This document shows positions 49,978-62,989 of a DNA stretch of 64,000 nt, piece after piece. A model generated the notes under the pieces. That model made no database searches. It saw only the letters and a list, made by a program, of their open reading frames with translations, and was not told the DNA's origin. Source of the DNA: Augochlora pura. Its lineage: Eukaryota > Arthropoda > Insecta > Hymenoptera > Halictidae. Location of the stretch: assembly GCF_028453695.1 (NCBI RefSeq), contig NC_135777.1, positions 23,832,796-23,896,795 of the forward strand. Direction: 5' to 3'. Every line of letters starts with the position of its first letter. Position 1 is the first letter of the stretch. Both the position numbers and the translations under genes were made by a program.

Positions 49978-52900
49978 TCACCTCCAATGGACGGGCCCAC
50001 CCCGCCACTGCACTTCGTGCTTTGGGCCCGCCCCTAAATTTTATTAGGGTCCGGACCTGACTGAGAAGAGGGAAGAAGCACGCGTAAAACATGTTAGTTC
50101 GCGTGGACACACTTCGTTGATCGGCCGCGGCTGCACTTGACGCATCTTCTCCCACGAAGTTTACACGAAGTTAGCAAAATCTTTGTTTTTTTAATTATAT
50201 GTCATTGCAAAACACATCACGTCAATGCCTGAGAGGGTTTACCAGGTGCAGTGGAAACGGTCGGCTAGTTCCTTCCTCGATTGGCTGATTCAGACGAAAA
50301 ATAACAGAAAACAGTAAAAAAAAAGATAAAGAAAAGCAAATAATTATACAATTTTTTACGTGTACGAAATATAGCCATGCAAAATGAGTTGTGCCCTGAA
50401 GGAGTTCGATGAATCGCTGGACGAGCAACGTACAATTCGGTTTCGTCTATTAGCGAAACCAATAATTTTTGTTGTTCGCTCGAAAGGTGCAATAGGGATT
50501 TTACGACCCCTTTTATCGATCTTTAATTAATTAATATTGATAATTATCTGTGTACCTGCTATTGAAAGTTGTAGTTTTATACAACAATTATTGACTATTG
50601 TCTCGTTGATGATGGCTGTATTGAGCGAAAACTCGTGGAGCTGCCGACGGCAGACGTTGTATTGTTGCAAAGTCGTACGCTAAGAATTTTACGTTACTTG
50701 TTGTGATACAAATATATCGAGTCAGTCTTGAAAGATGTTGTAAATCTTTCGATCGGTAAGTCTAAGTAGAGTGAACACTGTATAAACTATCTATTCATCC
50801 TATTATTTCATGGTAGACCGTTTCCACTCGCTGTTTCTCAGCCTCTGCACCAGTGTTCTCTTGGAGAGACGCGATTGCGGAAAGGTGACCCTTCACACTG
50901 CAGCTGGAAACGAAATTCGCCTAAACAATTCACCACGCGCCTCGATTTCCTGATTTTCAATACGTTCGATGAAACAATAGAAACCAGCAGTTCGATTCTA
51001 CTTGCGTAAAAGGGAATATATATTGATACGTTAGCCGCAGTGTGAATATTCTGTCGCCTCAGGTTAGTTTGTCACAACTTTTATTTTGTTAACGCTTCAG
51101 ATCGAATCGGCTTGCTTTTGCGCGGTCGATACACAATTTCTACGGACGTTCATTCAACGAAAATTTAGAGTATATTTTGTTTTATAATAAAGAATATGTT
51201 AAAGAATTTTCACTACATAATGCTGTCGATGTACACTGGGCTCCTAATACCTCTTGTTGCGAACAAGAGTGTTCGGAGTACTATGTGTACACATATTTTT
51301 AATTAGAAGAGATATGGTATGCATTCTCAGTAACACATTTGAACTGTATAGAGAGTTACATATCTTCAAACAAAATTATTCCAAGTGAAAATAACAGCGG
51401 AAAATTATTTAAAAAAAAATAATTTCTCTTACAAGTTGCAAGAAAAACATTCTTAAAAATCTTACTTGAAATAGAGTGATGGGATACAATGGTATTAATA
51501 TTGTAGCGTAAAACTATTAATAATTGTTGAAACATAAAGTGCACTTTAACTGGTTTCTTTTTTATTATTTATGCTCGTTTATTTTTTCTTGAGAATCTTT
51601 TTAATTGGATTTTGTATTTCCATTTTCAAAAATCTATTATATAGAGTTTGCCTATGTTCATTACAAAATTGCATAGGTCAATATTTAACCTATTTAAACA
51701 GTACTGAAATTTCACTATATCTCTTCTCCGAGTGTACAAGATATAACATCGCTGTCTTATCAAAGCTTAATTCAGCACATTCAAACAATTAAATTATCTC
51801 ATGGAAAGGTATGTTTCATTTTGCCTTGTTTCCTAAGTTAAAAATTAAAAATGGAAAAAGATATCGATTGGTGTTTTTGTCACCGTATCAACATAAAAAA
51901 GTTTTTCGGTAAATATTATAGTGATATTTTATCCAGTTGCGTGAAAATAATTTTGAATCAAGTCTATTTAAAAGATTTTTTTGACACTGCATTAAAAATA
52001 TACAAAACGTTCAATCTATTTAAAAAAAGCATGAGTTTAAGTCGGAATCGAATTGAAAAAATTTTAAAGTATCTATTACACTGTTGTACGAAGATATTGG
52101 AAACATTGTACTCATTTCAGTTAAGATATTGATACTATGGAAATTTTTATATTAGTTCCGGTAAACAATTTGTTAGTTAATTTATTAGTTACCGTAAACA
52201 ACTTTTATTTATAAATGAGCTTCTAAATAAGAATAGAAAAACGACAGCAATTTGAATACAGGGCAAATTCTAGCACACTGTTTCAACAGTTTGTTTAATT
52301 TCTGAGTGCTGAATTCAGCTTCCAGAGTAGGTCTGAAATATCATTTTAAACACGTCGCACATACAATGATATTCTAAATGCAAAAAATCTCCCGAGCAGG
52401 AGTGCAAAGAAAATGATAGAGATGATAGAGGAATAAGATAATGTGAACCCGCTGAAATTTAACTTCCTGTCATTTTATGGTTATCGATATCTTTAACATT
52501 AATATAATAATATATATATACACATAATCTATGTATAGTTTCTTTCGTCTACACAGAATAACGTACTTTTATTGACACGATCAAGTCATTCTTTCTTCAT
52601 TGAGAACGTTTGTATTTAATGTAACTTAAGGTGCATATCGAAATACTTGTATTGGCTAAAAATTCATTGTTTTTTAGCATTTTTATATAAATTTACCAAT
52701 TCCGAACGTAAGTCTCGCATTATAACTATCGAACTAAAATTATATACAATAGGAGGAACAGTAGTACTTCTGTGTTAATAGAAAACAGTCTTTCATTTAT
52801 CCATGTAACGACGTAAAATTATCTATAAACATAATAAGAATCTTCTATAACGTTAGATTTTTTACGATCAAAAGAGTAGCGTAGCCGAAATAGCGTAGTT

Positions 52901-53400
52901 CATTCAGTGCAAGATAAATAAAAGTAAAGTATCAAATAATAAACGTTAAACGACGCATAATAGTCTAAAAGGCAAAATTGTTCGATTAAAAACGAAAATG
53001 TAATTGCGTTTAAAACAGTGTGCCGCCGATGCATTTATACGAAAAAAAGCAATAAGAACACAGGAAGTTAAATTCGATAATTGCTTCTCTGACAACGAAT
53101 TTAGGCGAACGGCTGTAGCGCGTTATCGCTGTAAACTAATTCGCGCGATGTTCGATAGACCGTAAGAAACAATATGTATTTCATCCATATCAGGAAGGAA
53201 TGGCTTTTATTTGCTTATAATAGTCTTTGTCATTCTCGTACGGTCACCGGTCACGTGTCCGTGACTCTTGCCGCGTCTTCGGTTACCTGACGGTACTAAG
53301 GAGAAAAGTTAATACTTACAGGATAAGTGTAGGCAAACGTGTTCACCTCTATCATTTTATTTTCACTTCGGACGAGACGCGGTTCTGAAAATCTTAACGA
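49978..53400. other. BuGZ 3' flank, no gene established
   Basis: Probably includes the BuGZ 3' UTR. AATAAA is found near 51186 and 52917 on the plus strand, so the end cannot be placed. Open frames at 51571-51792 and 51851-52132 are AT-rich, lack family resemblance and lack splice context, and I regard them as chance. Confidence 0.45.
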
Positions 53401-55540
53401 GCAGTTTTACCAACGACTATAGAGTTTGTCGGCCGTTAAAGCAGAAGTAACCGATTCGATCCGAGAAAGCCTTCTTCCTTTGCAAGGAACATGTTGGCGA
53501 CGCATGAGTGAGTGGTAAGTACAGAGGGTGCTTACAAAATCTGACACCAGCTCTCTCTACACTCGACTCACGCCATTTTCTTTACTTTATCCTCTACAAA
53601 ACCCGACCACCGACTTTTTCTTCTGATCCGATCGCGGAGTTTACAACCGCTGTTGTTCCGAAGGAGTAATGTCCGGTTTCGATATAAAATCCATTCGGGG
53701 ACAACAAAACTCCTAAATTATTCGCGCGCAACATCGATATCCAATCAATTCTAAATCGACATCGGATTCGACGATCGGACGAAAAACAAAACAAAAAAAA
53801 GAATGCCACCAAAAAGTGAAAGAAAAAAAAAACAGAAAGAACGAACTCAACAGCACATCCCTCGGAAAGAACTACTCTCCCCTCCTTTCGTCTTCTCCAC
53901 TGTCGTTCTGAACAGTTTCTCTTTTTTCTATCTGTTCTGTTTCTTTCTCAGGGTGTCTATTGATATAGCAAACAATGACGCAGAGAGTTGACCGTTTTAG
54001 CAAATTGTTCATGTCGATGTATTTTGCGATCTTAAGTATACAGACACATATATACCATACATATTTAGTCTGCGAGAATTCACGTGACGAGAGAGCGAGA
54101 GCGAGAGAGAGCGATGAGAGAGATGATAACAAACAAAAAGAGAGAGAAGCAAGAGAAAAAAAAACAATATAAGAGCAAACACACTTTGTATAAAATCACC
54201 GTATCGCCCACGGTGGGGGACCGGTGATCGAAATCTTGCTCCCCGGGAATTTCAATCGCCGAAGCTCGAACTTTTCATACCGTTTCATGCTTTCAGACGA
54301 ATGGAAGTCGGCACGTGTTACCGTATTGCGAAAGTGTGGCGAAGACGGTGCAAGAGGAGGCTGCGACTAAAATTCACGAGACCTTTTGTGCTCGATTAAC
54401 AAAAAAAAGACAGCAAAACCAAAAAAAAAACCTAATAATACAAACGAAAAACTGAAAACAAAGATACCCAAAAAACAAAACAAAATAATACGGAACGTAT
54501 ATATATACATACATACATATATATATATATACACTATATGAGTTTACGAATCGTACTGTTAACTAAAACGAGCCCGTTCGATCGTGAGAGCACACACGAA
54601 AGTAGTACGTGCGAGTATTAGACACTTCTTTTTTTTTCTTCGTGAAGAAGGTTTTACCTCAGTAGGCACCCTGTTTGTCTATTCTTTCACTCGACTTCTA
54701 CCAGTAGTTCGAGAAAAAAAATTATGAAAACAGCATACCGTGCCGTACAACACGTGTACGTACCTTTTAAAAAAAACTACACATCGTTATGAGTATACTT
54801 CATTTTCAGAGGTTGTCTTTCCGAATCGCGCGCGGTGGGCACTCATACGTTTCCACCGCCCCGCGGTCTCTCTCTACGAGTTCATTGTTTTCTCGACGAT
54901 CGATGGCGATATCGGTTGTTGCGTGCCAACCCTCCCCCCCCCGAAACAATCGGACCGTTAAGAAAGAAAAAGAAACTGCAAAAAAAAATAAAAAAAACTG
55001 AAACCGAATCCCGGCCGGTGACTGTTTCACGATCACCACGGAGAGAAAAAAAACCGTCTGGCAAAATAATCATTTGGGGACATTCTCTCTTCGCCGAGCT
55101 TTCCTTTCGTTCTTGGATTCGGCAGGACAATCCGATGGCAGAATTGGACATGTAGAAATTCTGTTATTTATTGAGTGTCACATTATCAACTTGTTTCGAA
55201 TAAAGACGTTCTGTGGAAAGCTCGAAAGATTGGGCGTAGCCTGTCGTTCTGGGAAATATCTCGCTCGAAGGTTCGTCGGTACGTTTACCTTTTTTTTTCG
55301 CAAAGGAAACGATTCGTTTGTATACTGTTCATTCAGCACCGTGTGTGTATGCGTGTGTAATGTATCTATGTGTATCTGTATAGATACATAAATATATGCA
55401 CATATACATACCTATACATATATTATACTGTTTAGCAATCACCGGAACGTAAACGGAGTTCGTCGAGGACTTCCACTATTATTTTTCTTTCTTACTACTG
55501 TATCTTTCTTTTTTTTTTGTCTCATATTCTTTTGTTGTTG
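53401..55540. repeat. Low-complexity and simple-repeat block
   Basis: Dense A-runs, GA-rich DNA (about 54087-54125), TA/CATA repeats (about 54500-54535) and a C-run near 54938. Overlapping open frames in several phases on both strands reflect composition and are not taken as coding. It could be untranslated exon sequence, but no boundary can be shown. Confidence 0.4.
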
Positions 55541-57800
55541 TTTCAGTCTCTTGGTTTGACTCTTTAGCGCAAGGCTGCATGTTAACTGTATGTTCTCCCA
55601 GAATGACGGGCGATAGCCACATATTGTTTCAACCAATCACAGCTCTGACCGCTGTTGGACCTTATCGGTCCCTTGCCTGAAGGCAGGCGATTGTTTGGAC
55701 CTACCGTCCTATGGTCGAGGTATATGTTCGCTTCCCGATTTCTTCGGACACGGCTGATTAAACCAGGGCCATCGGTAACCCGAGCGCAGGCTCTCTACGC
55801 GCTCTCCGGCTGATTCCATGGAGAAGCCGTCGGTGTTGCTTCGCGAACCTTGTGTTGTTCATCGGAGAGTGGTCGCGTCGTCGTCGTCGTCGTAGTCGGG
55901 GGGTTTGAGATGGTTGTACAGAAAAATCGGGAAGTCCTATACTCCTTGACCGCAGGGACGCGTGGCTGGACCGAGAAACAATATTAATCGTAATGAGTAA
56001 TGAGTCGCGGGTAAATTGTATTAACCGACTCGATCGTTCGAAACGTTGGAACGAGAGTATTCGTGCTCGTGTAGCATCTATAATCGACGACGGTGTTTCA
56101 TTCTTATCTTTTCTGTTACTCTATTTTTCGAATTTCCCTACGAAATTCTCGGCAAGCCGTTTCAGCGCTGCCGAAACGTACTCGGACGTTCGTACGTTTC
56201 TTTCGGTACGTTTTGCTTTCGAAATTCTTCGTTGCACGAAGTTTCACGATGATGGAAAATGCGAGAAGGGAGGTGGGAACAGAATCGAATCGGCGCTCTC
56301 GTTCGGCAGTTCGATCGTTCGTAGAATGCTTAGCTGGCTCTGTGTGTATATCGATACATCTGTATCTTACGTTGCGCAAGGACCCTTCATTATCCTGTTC
56401 CTTCTTACGCTAATAATGTCTTTCCACTTGGTGACAGCGGATGCACGATTCGCTCGTTGGGGGTCGCTTTTTGCTCGAGGAACCGGTAACGCGGTGGCTC
56501 TTTTATCATTCTAATATCTTTGTCCGGCGGCTCGAAACAAATTCGGGAATTAAGTGCTACCTTCGCGGAAATTCAATGTCAACGGAGACACACGCACGGG
56601 TTTTTAATTTATTTCGCAGCGATCGCTCGGTAATCTTTGTTACGCGCTGATTCTGTCTCTATGAATAGTCTCTAGTCTTTGTGTATTTATTTTAGATCGA
56701 TTGTATGCAAAGCCATTGACAGTACAATATTTTCTGCGGTGAAACGTTTTGTACATATTGTGGTCGCGTTACCCCTAGAACGGCACATTTATTGTATCCA
56801 TATCTCTCTATGGAGAAGAGCAGTTAGGGCATAACGATTGTTAATCGAAATCGAACAGTTGACGGGACACAGTGGCGTGAATAATTCTAGACCCGAAGTA
56901 ACTGTTACATTCTTTGTGATACTTAAATAAAAATTTAAGACGCCGTATTAGTACATTTCTATATTACAATTAATAGATAATAGAAATATACATAATACGC
57001 TGTTTCGTTGAGCCTTCGTTTATATATCATTAACATTGTACAAGTTATTCCGAGTTTATCAATTATGCGTATCGTTCTAATGAAGAGGGTACGCTCTGTG
57101 GAAAAGGGTTCTCGGTTGTTGTGCTTTCTCGTATTATATTTTTATGATTGCCGCCGCTACGAAGTATAGTCGACATAGTGTGAAAAATGTGTTTTATATA
57201 TACATATATATATATATATCGTGTGCGAAACAGGCGGCAATTGTAGCGTTGGGTCGACATTTATCAATTAGAATCAATTTTTAGTATGAATTTCGAATTC
57301 TTTATTTAGTCTTAATTTTTTCCTTTACGAAAATCTTCGTGGCATCGTTAACGAGTTAATAATTAAAAAAATAAACCAATCGAGCTGGCCTCTCATTGGT
57401 CAGTGTTCTTTTTTTTTTATTAATAACTCGAAAACGAAGCCGCGGATTACATTTCGCGCCAAGGAAAAAGTTACTTTAATTAATCATGGAAACCTTTTAT
57501 TTCTCGATTGCGAGCGTCTTTTGCGACACCCTGTTCAAACCAATTGCTTTTCTTACAAGGAAATGCTTCGTGTTACCAAGTAAACGCGTTGCTTCGGTCG
57601 ACAATATATTACGTCGTTATCTACTTTTTTTCGATTTTTTGCTTCTTCGCCGATTTCGGGCGCAGGCGAGCGTGAACAGAAAAGTGGAGCACGGGCGAAT
57701 TACCAGGAGATCGGTATCGTCGACAGTAGTAAAAGAAATGTTTCTTATTCGTTCGCGGAAGTTTCGCTGACCGAGGTTCTTCCAGCGAAAACAAGATCGA
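55541..57800. promoter_or_regulatory. CpG-richer promoter-like block
   Basis: Sequence with many CG dinucleotides in an otherwise AT-rich region. It has a CCAAT box at 55633-55637, a TCG trinucleotide run at about 55875-55892, and a second inverted CCAAT pair at 57376-57380 and 57395-57399. Open frames of up to 173 codons overlap in all three forward phases, as expected when stop codons are rare. No gene start was identified. Confidence 0.3.
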
Positions 57801-58933
57801 GCTTAGGCGAGCATCGTTCGACACGATCTTCGACATTTGATAATTTGCCAAGACTTACGATCATTTGTTAAAAAAAAAACGTTAACGACGTGCTTGGAGA
57901 TCGTAGCAAAGCCTCGTTGCATAGAAGTTATTTTATGCGGCAGTACCATCGTGGCCGAACACAATTCAAAATACAACTAAATAACGAAAACTATTTTTAT
58001 CCTCGTATACGCTGATTCGAATTAATAGTCGCGTTCAGTTAATTTTAATTAGACGGTTTTGCGGATTCATCTTAGTTGTAAAAGAGAACCCTTTTTTCTC
58101 TGCAATTATACGGTATGTCGTTTTCGAGCTACTTTTAATCTGGTGCCGTTCTAGGGCGAAACGAGAAAACGGTGAGGACACCATCGTTGAGAATAATGGA
58201 CTAATTATAAAAGTTTTATACGATTCTTTGGTGCAGCTGGTTTTCGTGATAATGTGTTATTTTTCTTTGGGGATTCTATGATTTTCTTTCTTTACTTTTT
58301 TTTTTTTCATTGTTATTTCACGTACAGAGTAGAAATCGTGTTCGCGACAAATTTATAACAATAGTGACATTGTGTTTTTATTACTTCTAGTTTTCACGTG
58401 TAATATTTGAAAAATAGATTTTTATGATGCAAGTATTGGAAACCTAATTTTGTTAGGTCGCACTTTATTCTTGCGCGGACCGCTTAAAGGAAAATTTAGC
58501 AGTAGTCTCTACTCTTCAACAACATTGTTGTTTTCAGCCGACTGCCGTTGCGCAGAAGGGACAATGATGTCCTAGAAAAATGAGAGAAGGGTGTGTACAC
58601 CTGTACTTTGTTGAAACACGATCAATAAAAATAAAAATTGTTTAGTAACATCGCCTCGGCAGAAGTCGCGTCGCGATTACCATCATCCTCGGCTTCGTTC
58701 AATTTTCAATTTGAAAACACGTAATCGTAAATTGTCGTATCATTGAACGAAAAAGGATGACGTTAATCGCGATCGAGCCGTCTCCTTTTTTTTATAATTA
58801 TTAAGCAATTACCTTCGATGTACTTTCCTGTATAAGTCGCGCCAATATAATTGATTATTGTTTTAAAAATTATGTACGACTCCGTGGTCGATATTTTTTT
58901 ATTAATGTTAATGGTACAGTGTCCTTCCGAAAT

Positions 58934-59073
58934 GTAATTATTAGACTGCGGATTTTATGCATTTGGTGGGTGTAATTTAAAAGACAGAAAAGATTAATAG
59001 GGTCTAAAAATATTATTTTATTAATCTGCACCTGTTAAAATTATTCAGAAAGATCTGCAGTCTAGTTATTATA
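58934..59073. repeat. Inverted pair of a dispersed ~30-bp repeat, MITE-like
   Basis: The left copy (58934-58966, plus) contains ATTAGACTGCGGATTTTATG. The right copy (59047-59073, minus) reads ATAACTAGACTGCAGATCTT. The two face each other 80 bp apart and could form a hairpin, like the ends of a small MITE. Related single copies lie at 60669-60697, 61212-61241 and 62251-62280. Confidence 0.5.
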
Positions 59074-60108
59074 TCGTATACAACATTCGTGAAATATTAT
59101 ATCGAGTTCTGTACGCTTATAAAAATTCCTATTCTTTTCATTAATTAACGACAAGCCGGAGCTTAAATTGAACAAGAGGCGCGTTGAGCACCACGTGTAA
59201 ATATTCTTCGTTTGTGCAAGAGAAGAGACCAAATATTTCCAGTGGAAAGATCATGCGGGTCGTGGATGCCTTAAAGGTTATTAGGTGAACGGAGTGTGCT
59301 GGTAGCTGAATCTTATTAAAATGCACCTGACAATACGAATTGTTTATGATAATCATCGTTCGTTACACCGTTTTCTTACTCGACGAAAATATGCTGGAAA
59401 TTAAGGTACACACGTCTAAACGTTATATTTATCAATATTATTTTATTTAGCATCGATGCGTCAACTATTTTATTTTGAACAAAATTCTCGTTTTTTTCAA
59501 ATAAATGTGCAAATGTCTCGGTGCATAAAAAATCGATGAGATTAAAACGAAAAGGATTAAAAAAATAATTTTTTAACTGTATTCTTTTATATTCAGATGT
59601 ACTGTACTCGGCCGCAACGTTGACGTCGCACGAGCGGCTAAAATTCTAGAAACAAGTCTCTCCCGGCTAAAAACGGAAGAACAATTTGATTGTTTGTCCG
59701 CCGACAATGAGAGACCAGCGGAGATTATATGGTATCGGAAAATCAGGGAATCGATCCGGTCTCTAAAACGCGGAACAGACTGATTCAGAAGGATGCATAA
59801 ACAGACGATGTTGAAACTCATTAAAGTTTAATGAATTTGATGGCATAACGGCACGGAGAGTAATAATGCCACACCGAGATATCCTTGTTGCCGGCACTAG
59901 GGAACGGGCACAATAATGCATTCCGTGGTCGAACGCCAAACCGTCTACGATAGGGAGGCGATCGCGAAAGTGAAAGCAAAGTCTCATAATATGGTCTGTC
60001 CAATCGACCTCGAAATCGCGCAACCGCTTCGTCGCCGGCGTCGTCTAAAGTCGAACCTGCTGCCCGGAGAGATACAGACAATCGGGAGAGGAAAAACCAG
60101 CCGGGGCA

Positions 60109-60110
<2 letters not shown>

Positions 60111-60136
<26 letters not shown>
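60111..60136. repeat. (GA)n microsatellite
   Basis: Thirteen perfect AG dinucleotides inside a locally CG-richer segment. Confidence 0.9.
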
Positions 60137-60139
<3 letters not shown>

Positions 60140-60668
60140 CCGAGACCAGAAAAGTCGGGAAAAACGCCCGAACCGCGGAGCTTCGACTGGCAAACGAGTC
60201 ACAACATCGAGGCCCGATTAACTTTACGACAAATCAAGGACGTTTCGTTTTCGTTCTTGCGGTTTAGCAAACAACCGTTTCCTAAAGCGGATTTGCGAAC
60301 AAGGTTTCGCGTTTGTTACGAATCCAGGGTGACAGAGGCTGCGATCAATTGCGATCTCTTTTCTAGCATTTATGATTAGATTACCGAGCTATATGCGGGA
60401 TAAAAATTGCATAAACATTTATTTGCCTCGTGAATTATTTTAATAACTTGTAAATAGTATAATGAAATTGTTAAATTATTATATTATCATTTTTGTCGTA
60501 AACGCATCAATTGACAGAATATAAATGATAAAATTGAAAAGGCGAAACATAAACGAAGGCAGAAGACGTTCAGAATATTGTTACATTCGTTTCGATTAAT
60601 TAAAATTGTTAATAGAAGTAGTACCGATTAATTAACGCTTCCGACAAGCGATTTAAAAGGTTTGAAGC

Positions 60669-60697
60669 TCGCATAAAGATCGGCAGTCTAATTATGC
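60669..60697 (-). repeat. Copy of the dispersed TTAGACTGCGGAT repeat
   Basis: On the minus strand this reads ATAATTAGACTGCCGATCTT followed by TATGCGAG, aligning over about 28 bases with the copies at 58934 and 61212. Confidence 0.5.
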
Positions 60698-61211
60698 CAA
60701 ACACCGTGGAATTTGTAATTAAGTAGTCGTAGAAGCTCTTTGTGCGTGCAGCTCGGATTTTATGTACTTGAAATCCTTGCGAGTCGATTAATGGAACGAA
60801 CACGTTTCCGCAGGTATCCACGTACTTACGAGGCGGCGAGCGATAATCGAAATTTGCGTACGCAGTCTACTTGTAATAATTCTTTTCGAGTTCTACTAAT
60901 CGCGATCTACCCAGGTAGCTGACTCACTGCTTTGACCCTGAACTATTTCCACGAATGATCGGAATTTATTATACAATTATCGGTGTCGATGCAGATATTG
61001 TCTTTCAATGGAACGCAGGCGAACGAGTCTCTGCACCGTTTTGCTCAGTAAACTATTAATAGCAATAATGTAAAACATAACGTCGACAAAAGATAATAAC
61101 GGAAATGCATCATTCAAGCAAACTGCATCAGGAAATTATTATTGCAAGTCGGTTTTAAACGTGGAATACTGGTATATCCTTATCTAGGAAGCAAGGATTC
61201 AAAAATGAATG

Positions 61212-61241
61212 GTAATTATTAGACCGTGGATTTTTATGCGA
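61212..61241 (+). repeat. Copy of the dispersed TTAGACTGCGGAT repeat
   Basis: Reads GTAATTATTAGACCGTGGAT followed by TTTTATGCGA. It shares its first 13 bases exactly with the copy starting near 58934. Confidence 0.55.
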
Positions 61242-62631
61242 CACAGAAATTGTCTACATCGATTTTCTGTTTTGCACAAAACGATTTATAATACTCAAAA
61301 TTGTGTTAATAATTATTATATTAATATTCCGAATGATTTGATAATATTCGAATATTGTTTGAAACGATTAAGACTGATTGATCTTCTAATTTTTCAGAAT
61401 TCGTTTGCGTTGAGTAAGAAATAACACGTCGGAATAGAACACGCGTTTTTACGAAAAATGGGCTAACGCTGAGAAATTGATTTTCCGTGGTTAACCACGC
61501 GACGATTACCTGGAACGATGGGATCGAGATCCACGGATCGATGTTTTAGATCGTACGGCAAATAACAGGAGGATCTCACGGAGAGAGAACAATCGCTTAC
61601 CGTTACATTTTGCATACAATCTTAGGCTCAGTGGCTCTCAGAAACTTTCTCTCCCGGGACTCACGCCGAAGGGAAGTGAACTAACGTCGCTGATAAATCA
61701 GTTTACAATTAACTTTTCCTTCGCGCCTCGCGCTTTTATTTTCCATTACTTGTTTATTCCTTCTAGTCACCCGGTGGGAAATCCTCTGCTCTCTCGGCTC
61801 TCTACTTTTGTTGCGCAATTTCTTATCGCTCCGAAGACGTTTTTTATCAATCCATCTCGCGCACAGAAGAATTCGTTCCATCGCACCGAATCGGGATTAT
61901 TGTGTCCCCCCGTTTATTACTCGGGACTGCGACTGACAGGCTGCGTAAAATTTCGACGGTGTCAGTTCGACGAGTAAACACGCGAGCCGAACGCGACTGT
62001 CTCGAAAACTTGGCAAGTACGCAGATTCTATCCGTAAAAGCGTAGAGCAGTTAATGTATGTAAACAAATGTAAGAAGGCTATCGGAACGTGTCCGGTAAT
62101 CTATTCAAGTTCTAGTTCCATTTCGCTGCTCGGAATCGTAACAATGTTCTGCATTCAAGTTGAACTTTAGCCGGTCATTTGACAAGTAGGATCGACGACA
62201 TTTTTGCAGAATTAAAATTGTCTTTATTAATCACGACGACTCTGACATTGTTGCCGTAAATGCATAAAAATCGGAAGTTTATTTTTACGGTAGAACCGAT
62301 CTGATCAATTCCGTGAGACATGGTAAATTCATTGTTTTCATTATATTTCAGATACGCAGAGAAATCGTACGCGTCCGGAGCAAATTAACGGGGAGCACGC
62401 TCGACGATAATTAATGGATATATTCGAAGTGTCGAAAGCTCCCGTGAGAAACAACCAGAATTATTATGAATTTGCGCTCGCTTGAAAATCGACACGCACT
62501 TTCCGGTCAGTTTAATGTACGGTTGTTTCGGCATAGAATTACGTTCATTGTACGAAAGCACGAAATCCAACGGAACTCCTTCATTTAGTCGTTATTACGA
62601 GTTTCATCATTTCGTTGCTGGAAAATGAGAT

Positions 62632-62989
62632 TTAACTCTTTGGTCGATGAACTTTGTGATTTGCTGGTTTCCGAGGCCGGTCGAACCGTCTGCTGAAATT
62701 CCGATTTTAGAAATGATCCGTGGACTAAAAACAGTAAAAATGTTCAACGCGTTGAAGTCAACCCCCCAAAATGTCTACAAAGTCTAAATGATTTGATTCA
62801 CCCCTTGAAGTACAAAACTACCAGTTTATTATTTTATAAAGTTACTTAACAAAGTCCATTCAATCTGAACAAATGCTAAATAGCAATGCAAATTTCAAAA
62901 TAAAATATTCTGTTTCTAAGTTTAGCCGAATTAAATGGTATCTTTCGGACGCATCAGATTCCTTTTTTATTCGTATGTCAAAGGGTTAA
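62632..62989. mobile_element. Candidate TTAA-flanked MITE
   Basis: TTAA at 62632-62635 is followed by CTCTTTGGTCGATG. At the other end, TTAA at 62986-62989 is preceded by sequence that reads CCCTTTGACATACG when inverted. The ends agree at about six of the first seven bases (C[T/C]CTTTG) and diverge after that. The interior is 350 bp, AT-rich, without a transposase frame. The short end match means this could be chance, but TTAACCCTTTG ends are typical of piggyBac-like elements. Confidence 0.4.

Noticed and set aside
51851..52132. 93-codon Lys/Ile-rich plus-strand frame
   Set aside because: Composition follows AT-rich DNA, and no promoter, family or splice evidence was seen.
55993..56514. 173-codon plus-strand open frame
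   Set aside because: All three forward phases are open over much of this span, which points to CG-rich composition. There is no domain, no splice context, and the translation looks like random Arg/Ser/Phe-rich sequence.
59916..60221. 101-codon Arg/Glu-rich plus-strand frame
   Set aside because: The second half is the translation of the (GA)n microsatellite and the rest has no family resemblance.
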